Shown piece after piece: positions 9,671-18,664 of a stretch of 21,186 bases of DNA (positions within the stretch are counted from its first letter, which is position 1; the number at the start of each line of letters is the position of its first letter). Origin of the DNA: Pelargonium nanum (Eukaryota; Streptophyta; Magnoliopsida; Geraniales; Geraniaceae); the NCBI GenBank assembly GCA_036897485.1, contig JAYMTF010001813.1, positions 1 to 21,186 of the forward strand, in the 5' to 3' direction. The translations under genes and the position numbers were made by a program. A model generated the notes under the pieces. The model was given only the letters and a program-made list of their open reading frames with translations. It made no database searches and was not told where the DNA came from.

Positions 9671-10784
9671 CTCTAATATTTCTCATAGGACTAAACAAAC
9701 AAAAGAATAATATAATAACAACTATATATATCTAACGGTCCAACTTTGATTCTATCTATATAATATATGTACGAATTTGGTATTAAATAATTCTACACAA
9801 TTGTACGTTGCCTTTAGTCACAAGATTTCTTGCATGTGAAATCAAATTATAAATGAATCCCCATGTTATTGAATATTATTTTGAACGTTATCGATAAAAA
9901 AGATATACATGCATAGTTGGTGTTTTAATAAAAATAATAATGTAAATAGCTCTTTTGCGTGGTATGTAAAAAGGTATAAACTAGAAACGAAAAAGTAATT
10001 TTCAATGATTTAACGTCACATTTTTATAGTTAGAGTTTAAGATAAAAATTACATGAAAAAGAAGAACTAATCGAGTTTCTATTTCAAACAAAAAGAAATT
10101 TTAAACTTTTCATTTTTCTTGTCGCACGTACGAAACAAACATGGTTTTTACGAAAATATTGGGATTAAGTTACTTTCCATATATACACACACATATACAT
10201 ATTAATATCAAACCTACCTTTCTTTAGAAGAAACCATGAAATGTGAGGTTTTATGAATAAGATGTCTACATAGAAATGAAGAATTTTATTCATGTTCTTA
10301 GCATTTTTCCTCTTAGTTTTGGTCTCCATCTATAGTTCAAACTTCTAAACCATTTCGAGAAAATAATATCATTCTTTTCACAAAAATAGGTGCAGTAAGT
10401 TTCAAATTGAAACCCTATTTCTAAACACAAGTTTATTTCCCTAATTTAGTTGTAATGTATATTTTCACACAATTATAGCGAGAATGTGCATCATATCGCA
10501 TGCAATCATAATATAAACGTAATAAAAATGGAGGTAACAAGTTTCAGACATGAGAACCCGTTCATTTGTTCACTTAACAAATATTGTACAAAAATATCGT
10601 GAAATTTACTAAACACATGCATATTATACATTTACGAACATATCATTTCCAGACGTGATTATAATGAACGTGAGAAGAAGAAAAACAGAAAAATTACCAT
10701 ATTACCATTCAACATGCAAAAGAACTATAACAAGAAAATAACATAACCAAACAACAAGATACGATATTACAAAAACTAACATAC
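9671..10784. other. Gene-free AT-rich DNA
   Basis: AT-rich sequence with short homopolymers; no credible gene on either strand and no recognisable element. If the exon-like frame at 10785-10880 is real, this would be its first intron or downstream region. I found no convincing second exon. Confidence 0.35.
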
Positions 10785-10880
10785 TTGATCATTTTTGCCG
10801 TCAACGTTGTTGTAGTAGTCGTTGTTATCGCCATTACCTTCGGGAGTTTCCATTGCCGTCCGAGTCGCCAGAAAATACAT
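10785..10880 (-). CDS. Possible short first exon of an unidentified gene
   Basis: On the minus strand a frame starts with ATG at 10880 (or an in-frame ATG at 10853). It runs 32 codons to a plausible donor, CAA|GTATGT, at 10785/10784. The second half is Asn/Asp/Tyr/Gly-rich (METPEGNGDNNDYYNNVDG) and GC-richer than its surroundings. Upstream on the same strand are a CT-rich leader-like tract (about 10950-11000) and a cluster of promoter motifs at 11042-11199. I recognise no family and could not find a following exon. It may be a real gene start, an orphan fragment or chance. Confidence 0.25.
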
Positions 10881-11035
10881 TATATATAGAAATATATACT
10901 ATAAAAGACAATATTGATGATATGGGGTCTTGAAAATCTCCAAACGAAGCTTTTGTGAAGAACAAAGAGAAAGAGAAACAACAAAACGATGTAGAGGAGC
11001 TCTTGTTAAAAGGAGAGGCCAACGTCTGTTTTTGT

Positions 11036-11200
11036 GAAGGACACGTGTACGTTGGTGGGGTTTGTAACACAAGTGAGCCGGTTGGTATGTTGGATTGACC
11101 GGTTGGTTTATGTGTCTTATGTTGGTGTGTTACCGGCTAAACCGGTAATTAGAGAGAGAATGTGCCAATTGGCCATTAGCTATTGAGGACCAATTGGCAA
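11036..11200 (-). promoter_or_regulatory. Cluster of promoter-like motifs (G-box, CCAAT, CCGGTT)
   Basis: A G-box CACGTG sits at 11042-11047 in an ACACGTGTAC context. A perfect 7-bp-arm inverted repeat TTACCGGCTAAACCGGTAA is at 11130-11148, with two more CCGGTTGGT words at about 11077 and 11099. TGCCAATTGG (11163-11172) faces CCAATTGGCA (11190-11199). Such density is unusual in this tract and fits a promoter reading toward 10880. Function is inference. Confidence 0.35.
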
Positions 11201-11387
11201 TTACCAAACGGTCATAACTTTAGTTAGACAAACCAAACTCTCAAATGATGTAAATTTACAGTTATAATAACAAAATAAATTTGTAATTTTTGGATTCAAT
11301 AAAATTGTATTTGGTCCGGTTTAAGTGCATTTAGAACTGCAATTCGAATTTTAGATCAGATTAGTTGAAAAGACTTGATTTGAAAAG

Positions 11388-11725
11388 GGTACGGGTTGTG
11401 AGTTTTGAAATTTACAAGTTTGTTAGTTTGATATAGAAACAAAATTGGATTTATTTTATGCAACTTGAATATGCAAAATGTGAAATGAGTTTCGTGTGTT
11501 TGCGATTTTGGCTCTGCCAGCTCACATCTTCACGTGAAATTGACAATTCAAATTTCATGGTGGGTTGAAAAAATTTGTCCGAAAATGGAAAGAGGTGTGA
11601 GTTTCAACTTTTCATTCTTATGTGCAAAATGTGCAAATTTATTTGTTTTAACTTGAAAATTAATTGATTTTATTTCATGCAATCCGGATTTGCAAAATGC
11701 GAATTGAGTTGTGGGTGCCTAACCC
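11388..11725 (+). repeat. Diverged direct duplication, ~200-220-bp period
   Basis: Blocks near 11391-11500 recur in order near 11592-11720: GTTGTGAGTTT/GGTGTGAGTTT, GATTTATTTTATGCAA/GATTTTATTTCATGCAA, then TGCAAAATGTGAAATGAGTT/TGCAAAATGCGAATTGAGTT. The similarity is patchy, which suggests an old tandem duplication. There is no open frame of note. Confidence 0.5.
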
Positions 11726-11780
11726 AAATTCAAAACAATCAAATTTTGGAAACAGAAAACATATTGTTGTGAGTGTATCT

Positions 11781-11975
11781 TGTGGTTGCAGCAACTTTTT
11801 TTGACATTTTTTTCCATGCACTCACCATTCATTCACCAATACAAAACACAAACTACCATTCCTCACAGCACAAGTGTTCAAGTGTATGATTGGTAGATAG
11901 TTGACTAGTGTCTTACACACTCAATCCATCTTGACCTCTAATATTTCCATTGACTTCAATTTTTTTTTTTAGTGT
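11781..11975 (+). repeat. Direct repeat, right copy (partner at 9472-9670)
   Basis: Same blocks as the left copy: TGTGGTTGCA (11781), AAACACAAACTACCATTCC (11844), TATGATTGGTAGATAGTTGA (11885), TTGACCTCT (11931), TTGACTT (11950). Within each copy CTACCA faces TGGTAG, giving a small potential stem kept in both. Identity of the repeat is unknown. Confidence 0.7.
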
Positions 11976-12384
11976 TAGCACAATACTACTGTCCACTACG
12001 ATTCTATTACTTGATTCAAGTATTTCTCAAAGAGACAATCTCCACCCGAGACCTTATTTTGGGAGGTCGCGCGAGTCCAGCTTATGTACTCTACTGTCTT
12101 CGGGTAGCAACAAATATGTCACATAATTATTTGACATGTCATTTTACACTCTTAACTTTTGTACAAAATTTAGAACATATAGTTGTGGATGTAATTTATG
12201 ATTTCTCCAATTACAGCTAACAGTCCTAAGAATCTACCTGTGTAAGAATTGCTGATAGACCTACCTTCATACACATACAAGAGCAAGAACAAAAAAGTTA
12301 TGTCAAATTTAGAAAGAACGCAAATAAAATTATGCCATCCCATTACAAATTTTATTGAAAAAAGGTCCAAAATGGTTCCTAAAC
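11976..12384. other. Gene-free stretch
   Basis: Open frames of 82 codons (plus, 11972-12220) and 95 codons (minus, 12170-12457) lack domains and codon character of genes. A short GC-richer piece near 12060-12080 (GGTCGCGCGAGTCC) is unexplained. Nothing else can be supported. Confidence 0.35.
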
Positions 12385-12448
12385 TATACATTTTGCTCTC
12401 AAACTCAATACGATCATGATTGAGAGCAAAATGTATATTGAGTTTGAG
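12385..12448. repeat. Overlapping pair of perfect inverted repeats
   Basis: TATACATTTTGCTCTCAA (12385-12402) is perfectly complementary to 12420-12437, with a 17-nt loop. A second perfect pair, CTCAAACTCAATA (12398-12410) and 12436-12448, overlaps the first. The sequence can therefore form two mutually exclusive stems. Preceding text (GGTCCAAAATGGTTCCTAAAC) resembles dispersed plant intergenic repeats, so this may be the end of such an element. Confidence 0.7.
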
Positions 12449-13180
12449 TTGTTTCAATTTATCTTTTTTCTTTCAGATGCGTCTTGAAGTTTTCAATCAG
12501 CCAACACAAAAGAGAACAATAATCACAAGATATTTACAAAGTTCATCGCCACCCTCCAAATATTGCATGACTTGAGGAAAAACTACTTATCCGGTGATGA
12601 AAGTACAAAACTTTCTCCTGTTTATAAAAACACTTTACATTCTCTTTCCTACTAATTAGTACATGTATGGTAAGTCCAGAGGCAAAATGAAATGTCTATT
12701 CAGTAGAAAGAACTTTCAATGTCCATTGACATTTTGGTGATTGTTTGGTAAACATTAGTTTTAATAGTGAGATTGAGCATGCGGTCATACCTGAACTGAT
12801 ATCTTCTAACATTCTAATATACGGGTTCTTGTTACCAAACCTTGCTGATTTGACCTTGATCAGTTTGGTGTTTGTCTGTCTCTGTGTGCGTTTCTTTTCG
12901 TTTATCTTCTATTCACTTAACCGTTGATCTAATCTTCGACTTACAAGTGCCGTTGCCTATAACACCGCCACGCAGAAAGCGCCCTATGTTGCACACTCTC
13001 CCTACATAATGAATATGATTGCCGAGTAAGCCTTTGTAAGAGGCATGAATTGCCCGGGCAGGGCCCACTTTGCCAAATTCAAGTAGCACCGATTGTCAGA
13101 TAATGGTTTAAGATACCTGTTTAGATTACAATCTCACTGGCATTACAAACTGCAGGTAAAAGCTTTCTAAGACCAGATAA
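12449..13180 (-). other. 3' flank and presumed 3' UTR of the hydrolase gene
   Basis: Directly after the hydrolase stop (minus strand) the sequence should be its 3' UTR, but no canonical poly(A) signal is decisive. About 12940-13080 is GC-richer and on the plus strand has a codon-like look (for example TSAVAYNTATQKAPYVAHSP) but does not stay open. I cannot identify it, and the antisense 3' UTR of the hydrolase is the simpler explanation. The 12449-12900 part shows nothing else. Confidence 0.35.
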
Positions 13181-16100
13181 TCATTTGGAGTCATGCTGAC
13201 TGAGGAATTGGATTATACGGGGATATACTCGCTCCACTGCCTGCATTTTAGTTACAAAGAAAAAACATAAACAGTTCTGCGAATTAACTCTAGGTTGCAT
13301 TTGGATTGCGAATTAACTCTAGGTTGCATTTGGATTCTTGTATTTGATTTGAAATGTCAAATACAAATATAATATTCAGAAAACTAGAATGTGAAATGAA
13401 ATCCAATGTTTTTGACATGTTTTGAATCCTATTGGATTTGAGTCGAATACAAATCCAAATATTTTGTGCATCCAAACATTTGATTTGGCTCATATTCAAT
13501 AGCATTCAAAACATGTCTTCAACTTGGGATTTCAAATCAAATCCAAAAATCTAAACGGACGAATAAAGATTTTGGGGGAAAGAATTGCCCATACCAGTCG
13601 TCCTCCCACCAAATCATAGTGAGCAAAATGTGCACCTCCTGGTTCTCCAAATACTTCACAGGTTACCAAGTGCTCGGGAATAAGCTTAACCGTTTCTGGT
13701 CCATTAATGATTATAGGAAGTAAGGTTATACCGTTATACTATGTTGATTGGAAGTAGGCAGAGAATGTTAATTATCCGAAGGGGAGATCTAAATCATGTT
13801 TATTTGAAATGTGGCGTACCTTCTACAGCTTCAGGGGGACAAATTAGATCCTGATCTCCTGCAAGTGCTAAGACTGGGACACTGCTTTTATGTAGATGGT
13901 TTTTGTAAAAGAATGTACCACTCCTGTCACATAATCCACCCTTTTGAAAAGCTGTTCTTAACTGCAAGAGGAGCTTAGCAGGTATGGTACCTGCCAGTTG
14001 TAATCCGACAATAATTCATTAGTGAATAGTAGTACATGGAAAATGGAAAGAAAGGGCCGTAGAAACATAAGGCTACAAATTAGAACTCAGATTTAAACCC
14101 AATATTACATAACGTCGAAACAATCGAAGATAACCCACCGAAATCCTAGATAATTCCTTCACTCCTATATAAAGAATTGAAAAGATGAGGATGATCATAC
14201 ACTTTCTATTATTCTCTTCTACCAGCATTTACAGATAGTATCTTTGTTCCTTTCTATAGCACCGGTATTCGTGATAGATAATTGGGCACTTGAACCAGTT
14301 TCCAAGTTTACGGAAAACCATTCTCTACAGCCAAACCAATCTTCTCTTACACAACAACCTTTTTTGTGCATCCAACAATAAGATAACGAGTGTCCACTTT
14401 CCCTTTTTCGTTAATTAGCTATGCATGAAATACCAAAAATATCGTAAGTTAATTAGAACCTCCTGAGAGTGTTACAACAATATCACATGAGGGTGTAATG
14501 GCGAAAATCCAATCTTAACTAATTTATCCTTAATTTTTTCAAAAATTGAAAAGTTGATACTCATTTTGGGACGGAGAAAGTACTATACATTATTAGTAAT
14601 GCAGCCTACAAGGAAAAGAGTTTTCCTAGTCCTCTTCCTTAACAACTGTGATATAGGACAGTTTGTACCATGATATGAATATAGTCAAATATTACCCACA
14701 AATCAAACAAAGCAGAGTGATAATCATATGTTCTGTGTTCGCAGAGTATTTATTTACTTACAAAAGTTGTTCAAGATGAGCTTCTCTAGCAACTCTGGAT
14801 GCATCATATTTTCAGCGGATATCAGACTAAGAACCCAAGGAAATGAGAGAGGATATGCTGCTGCCAGTAATGTCCCTAAAGGAACAGCGGGTACATTGAA
14901 AGCTTGAGCAGGATTTGCCTGTATGCCAGAAGCCTACGTATTAGTTTCTAACAAAACTATCTTATACAGTGATATCACATTTAAAAGCAGATGTTCTTAT
15001 TGAATTCTCAGGAAAGAAACTAGAATTGACCGACAATCCTACAAGTTAGTCCACTTACAAACGGTAAGAGCAATTTGAGCCTGGATTTTGAAGAAGTGTA
15101 ATCAAGTGATGATGCTAAGGTGACAATAGCCGCCAATTTAGGGTCTCTTCCTTCATGACCTGTTAAGACAAGCAACATTAATACATAAAAAGTAAGTACT
15201 TACCTCGGAGAAGCAAGGAAAATAAAGGAGCACTAGTATTGATGCATGGAACCTATGCAGCACAGCTCCAAGGAGGCAACCCTATTGGTACCAGGTACTT
15301 ACTGAAAAATATGGATGCTTCATGTATTCCTAGAGGGTGAAATGTGAATAATTTGGTCATATATCAAAAATTATAATAATTGATGGAACCTTACCACAAC
15401 GTGAAAGCATTGAATAAAGCAAGATTCCTCCCATAGAATGTCCAATTGCCATTAGTTTACCATCCTTCGGTTTGCATTGTGCTCTTACATATTCCATCTA
15501 CGTTAATATAATAGAGTGTCACTTAAAGTTGCCATGTAAGAAATAGACAAAAGGCATTAGAAAGAGTAACAAAATGGTCATTTATAATCTTCTACCAAGA
15601 TAAAATGTCACCTCACCGCAGCAGGAACATCCTCCTCGAGGTAATGATCAAAGTCCCAGTCATACTTTACAATCAAGTCAAGTTGTTTTTGGATATCTTC
15701 TATAATTGAAGTAAGACGCTCTTGCCAGTCAAATAACTTAGCAGACACATTGTTTGATTGATCTTCATTGGGGATGCTAGAGAATCTCTCTGATACACGC
15801 AGAAATGTTTCTGTCAACTTTGTCGCTATACTAGATTTATCCCACACTGTTGCCATAGTTGTTGAATCGGGTTTCACAGCATATACATCAATCTCTGCCG
15901 AAGCAGTTGGATTGTTATTACTTGACTGTTTTTCAGCTGAAGAAACTCCGGGAGTTGCTAGAGCAGTTGCATCACTTTCTGCCAAACCACTAGGAGTCTT
16001 ACTTGATTGCTCGTCTGCTGATGAAACACTCGCACTCGCACTTGCAGCAGCACCTTCTATCTTCTTGGATAATGCATTGGCAGACTGCTCAATGTCTTCG

Positions 16101-17095
16101 GAATTTGTCCCCTCGACACTCAATCCGGCACCCCTGACTTCAAGAATCCATGTGTCAAATCCCTGGCCCGACATGTAACGTGCAAATGAAGACTGCAAAG
16201 ATAACCACACGTGTTAGGTGTTAGTGAAAACTGAAACACCGTGGAGCAATAATAGAAATTTACCGGCCACAGTCAAGATTAAGGATTAAAAATAAGATAA
16301 AAACATGTCTGTCATTTCAGATTTCATCTTTATTGCATGAATCTCAGAAATCAACATTACTAAATTTTAACTAAACCAAGCAAATTTGTTAATTACAAAT
16401 TACAAAAAGCAATCTGATTCTGACAAAAGCTCAAATAAATTGCAGAAACAGTAACAAAAAATGAGCTCAAAATTGCAAAACTAATCATTTCATCTTCATT
16501 GCATGAACCTCAACAGACACCATAACTAAAATTAACTAAACCAAACCAAGCAAAATTAATAATTACAAACTAAAAAAATCTGATTCTGCAGAAAATGAGC
16601 ACAAAATTGCAAAACTAATAGGAGAACAAACAAACACAAACCTCAGGAGAGAGATCGTAGCCGATAGCATTCGTCCCCACTCCGGACAAAAGCAGCAGAG
16701 GGTGGCTTCTCGGCGGAGCCTGTAAGATCCAAAATCAACTCACACTCTCTTCACTGTCTAAATAAAAAATAAAATAAAATAAAAATTCAATAAATTAGGG
16801 CTATGAGGACCTGGGGAGAGGGATGGTAGCGCCAGAGAGCAAGTCTCCAGGTGGAGTTGGAGACGGAGACGTAGTGGAGCTCGTCGGCGGTGCATATAGG
16901 CGGCTTTTCCGGAGATTTTAGGACGGCGGCGGCTGCCTGGTTGGCGTCTGCGGAGAGAGATCTGATGATGCGAAACGACGTCGCCAGGCTGCGAGAGGAG
17001 GAGGCGGCGGCGCGTGAGAGGGAGGTGGCGGTGGAGGAGAGAGAGCGGAAGGTGGTGACGGTTGCTACGTGGAGGGAGTGAAATGTAACTGCCAT
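13181..17095 (-). CDS. Plant alpha/beta-hydrolase family protein, probably organellar
   Basis: Nine exons splice in frame with GT-AG introns: 17095-16811, 16719-16642, 16192-15617, 15497-15395, 15159-15059, 14918-14762, 13990-13820, 13695-13595, 13240-13181; 543 aa. The first ~50 residues are rich in Ser, Thr, Arg and Ala with no acidic residue, like a plastid or mitochondrial transit peptide. The core starts at PPICTADELHYVSV, then LLLLSGVGTNAIGYDL (103-118) and GFDTWILEVRGAGLS. The nucleophile elbow is GHSMGG (Ser334); Asp481 in AGDQDLICP and His516 in AHFAHYDLVGG complete a probable triad (His513 is the alternative). Between strand and elbow sits a ~145-residue insertion, Ser/Ala-rich first, then helical, ending QLDLIVKYDWDFDHYLEEDVPAA. 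It resembles Arabidopsis proteins of the At1g15060/At1g73750 type; the substrate is unknown. The last intron carries a MITE. Confidence 0.9.
13280..13337. repeat. Perfect 29-bp tandem duplication
   Basis: A 29-bp sequence beginning GCGAATTAACTCTAGG occurs twice head to tail (13280-13308 and 13309-13337) without a mismatch. It spans the left edge of the MITE-like element in the last intron of the hydrolase gene, so each copy holds ~14 bp of flank and ~15 bp of the element's terminal repeat. Perfect identity implies a recent event (or an assembly artefact). Confidence 0.9.
13323..13557. mobile_element. MITE-like DNA element in the last hydrolase intron
   Basis: The left end (GGTTGCATTTGGATTCTTG, then TATTTGATTTGAAAT) and the reverse complement of the right end (CGTTTAGATTTTTGG, then ATTTGATTTGAAAT) form ~30-bp imperfect terminal inverted repeats around ~175 bp of non-coding sequence. 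Size, lack of coding capacity and intron location fit a non-autonomous DNA transposon. The ends resemble those of the element at 18367-18547. The target-site duplication is unclear: CGAATTA left and CGAATAA right are only an approximate match, so the superfamily is unresolved. Confidence 0.6.
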
Positions 17096-17548
17096 TTTTA
17101 ATTTTCTGAAACTGTGGGGTATGTGGCAATGTTGGGATTTGATCGAGCTTTGTGGGTTGGTTTGGCGGTTCTTTGATCAAAAATAACGATGTTTTTTTAG
17201 GGTTAATTAGCTTTTCATTTATTTTTTAATCTGCAAGCAGTATTATATCCATTAATTCAAAATGAAGAAATTAGTTTTTCAACCTTTGAATTTATTTTTA
17301 TTTTAGCTTTTGTTGAAGTAAATAAATTTATGGGTGATACTTTAAATCTTGTTCAGCATAAAACTAATACATATTTTGATTTTGTTAGTTCGTGTAAATC
17401 AGATGACTTACATCGTGTTCTATGTCACGCTTAGAAAGGTGGGTAGACTTACAGGCTCATGACGTGATTTCATATTTGTAATCTTCGATTTATAATTCAA
17501 TTAATACGAGTTACTTTAAAAAAAATGTTTGCTTACCAACAACTTTTA
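17096..17548 (-). promoter_or_regulatory. 5' UTR and promoter side of the hydrolase gene
   Basis: The minus-strand sequence before the hydrolase ATG has A at -3 and G at +4. A telo-box (AACCCTAA on the minus strand, 17198-17205) lies ~105 bp upstream of the ATG. In plants this motif is common near the start sites of broadly expressed genes. No clear TATA box is visible at the right distance, consistent with a TATA-less promoter. Farther up the sequence is plain AT-rich DNA. Confidence 0.35.
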
Positions 17549-17740
17549 ACCAAATCGTGGACAATGGTTTACAAGTAAATATACATGTCATCACCATATG
17601 CGTCAACCAAATCACTGACAATTGTCTACAAGTAATCACTACATGCGACCATACCCTTCCTTCTAAACTCCTTAACAACAATTGTCTACAAGTAAATTTA
17701 CATGTGTCGTCGCTACATACGTCAATACTCTTCCATCTAA
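17549..17740. repeat. Three-copy minisatellite, unit ~57-74 bp
   Basis: Three diverged units begin near 17549, 17606 and 17667. Each has ACAATTGTCTACAAGTAA (first copy ACAATGGTTTACAAGTAA) followed by a TACATG core and a C-rich stretch. Copies 2 and 3 also share CTTCCTTCTAA/CTTCCATCTAA at their ends. It lies 450-650 bp upstream of the hydrolase ATG. Frames crossing it on both strands are by-products of the repeat. Confidence 0.7.
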
Positions 17741-17845
17741 CCTCGTTTATCTTGTCGTGTCGGGTGTTGGTCGAACTATGTAATTTCAAACTTAATTGCA
17801 ACAGAAGTGACATGCAATGAAAGGCACAACTTTAAATGGGAGCAA

Positions 17846-17941
17846 GTACAAACAACATAGTAAATTTATTTACCTGTAACCTTAACCAGATTACCTGTAA
17901 CCTTAACCATCACAGGTACAACAACATAGTAAATTTATTTA
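17846..17941 (-). repeat. Interleaved duplications carrying poly(A)-signal motifs
   Basis: ACAACATAGTAAATTTATTTA occurs at about 17851-17871 and 17921-17941. Between them TTACCTGTAACCTTAACCA occurs twice (17870-17888, 17891-17909). On the minus strand each outer copy reads AATAAATTTACTATG, so the duplication doubles an AATAAA signal. This could be where transcripts of the upstream minus-strand gene end. Confidence 0.6.
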
Positions 17942-18249
17942 TTAATGTGCACTCTTAGATAATGAAACACAGAATCTACAGCACTGATCAGTAGTCACAT
18001 GAGAGCCAGTCAACATGTACTTGTATATAAGCATAGCTTTTGGAATCTATATGGTCATGAAATCAAATTGACCCAATATAACATTGCTTTTCTCTGTCTG
18101 CACAAACTCTCAAGGCAGTGAATGCACATTCAGTTTCAGAGTTCATTCAGTTCAAACAAAAGCGATGTCAATGAAACTAACTGTAAATCTTCAAGAATGT
18201 TTCATAGAATAAGATCACGAGCTTCTCTATGAGTTTGAATATGACTTAC

Positions 18250-18300
18250 ATGTTGCAGTTGTGGATGAAGCACCAGAGGTTCACAGTATAGTGATGGAGA
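18250..18300 (-). other. Exon-like 51-bp segment, possibly in a spliced 3' UTR
   Basis: On the minus strand a pyrimidine-containing acceptor (TGTGCAGTTTCAG) is followed by 51 bp, open in frame 0, and a strong donor CAACAT|GTAAGTC. It lies ~1.7 kb downstream of the stop of the Gln-rich PB1-type gene on the same strand. It could be a non-coding exon of that gene's 3' UTR or part of an unrecognised gene. Nothing in the translation is recognisable. Confidence 0.3.
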
Positions 18301-18366
18301 CTGAAACTGCACAAGAATTGTAATCATGGCTCAGAAATCAAAAGTATAAGTTAGAGCAATCTCGTA

Positions 18367-18547
18367 AAGGTTCATTTGGGAATTAGGATTTCATTTGAAA
18401 GTTTCGATCAAAATTCAGTGTAAACCTAAGAATATGGATCCAGTGCAATTCACGAGATGCATAAAATATGACATTTCCGATGACAGCTCCTACCCTGTCA
18501 TTTGAAACTTATTCCAAATTCTAATTTTCAAATTCAAACGTAACCTT
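18367..18547. mobile_element. Tourist-like MITE with TAA target-site duplication
   Basis: A 181-bp segment starts AAGGTTCATTTGGGAATTAG and ends so that its reverse complement starts AAGGTTACGTTTGAATTTG, giving imperfect terminal inverted repeats. Read as AGGTT...AACCT, the element is flanked by TAA on both sides, the 3-bp target expected for PIF/Harbinger-derived Tourist elements. It has no coding capacity. Its end text resembles the MITE at 13323-13557. Confidence 0.6.
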
Positions 18548-18664
18548 AAACTGAATAAAATGAGAGTTACCTTTTGCAAACCTTTGAAGCTAATTCCAAG
18601 GTTTAGTCACTGCCCCAGTATAGATGACTTTGGCACAGCAAGAGCCAGGAGAACCAAAAATGAA

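Noticed and set aside
10834-11070. 78-codon minus-strand frame upstream of and overlapping the exon-like segment
   Set aside because: It runs through the CT-rich leader-like tract, giving Ser/Phe/Leu-rich sequence with no domain. The other frame at 10880-10785 has more gene-like composition.
9472-11975. Direct repeats considered as the LTRs of an LTR retrotransposon
   Set aside because: No TG...CA termini, primer-binding site, polypurine tract, target-site duplication or retroelement coding sequence could be seen between them.
15768-16178. 136-codon plus-strand frame
   Set aside because: Antisense of hydrolase exon 3, whose minus-strand frame splices perfectly with eight other exons.
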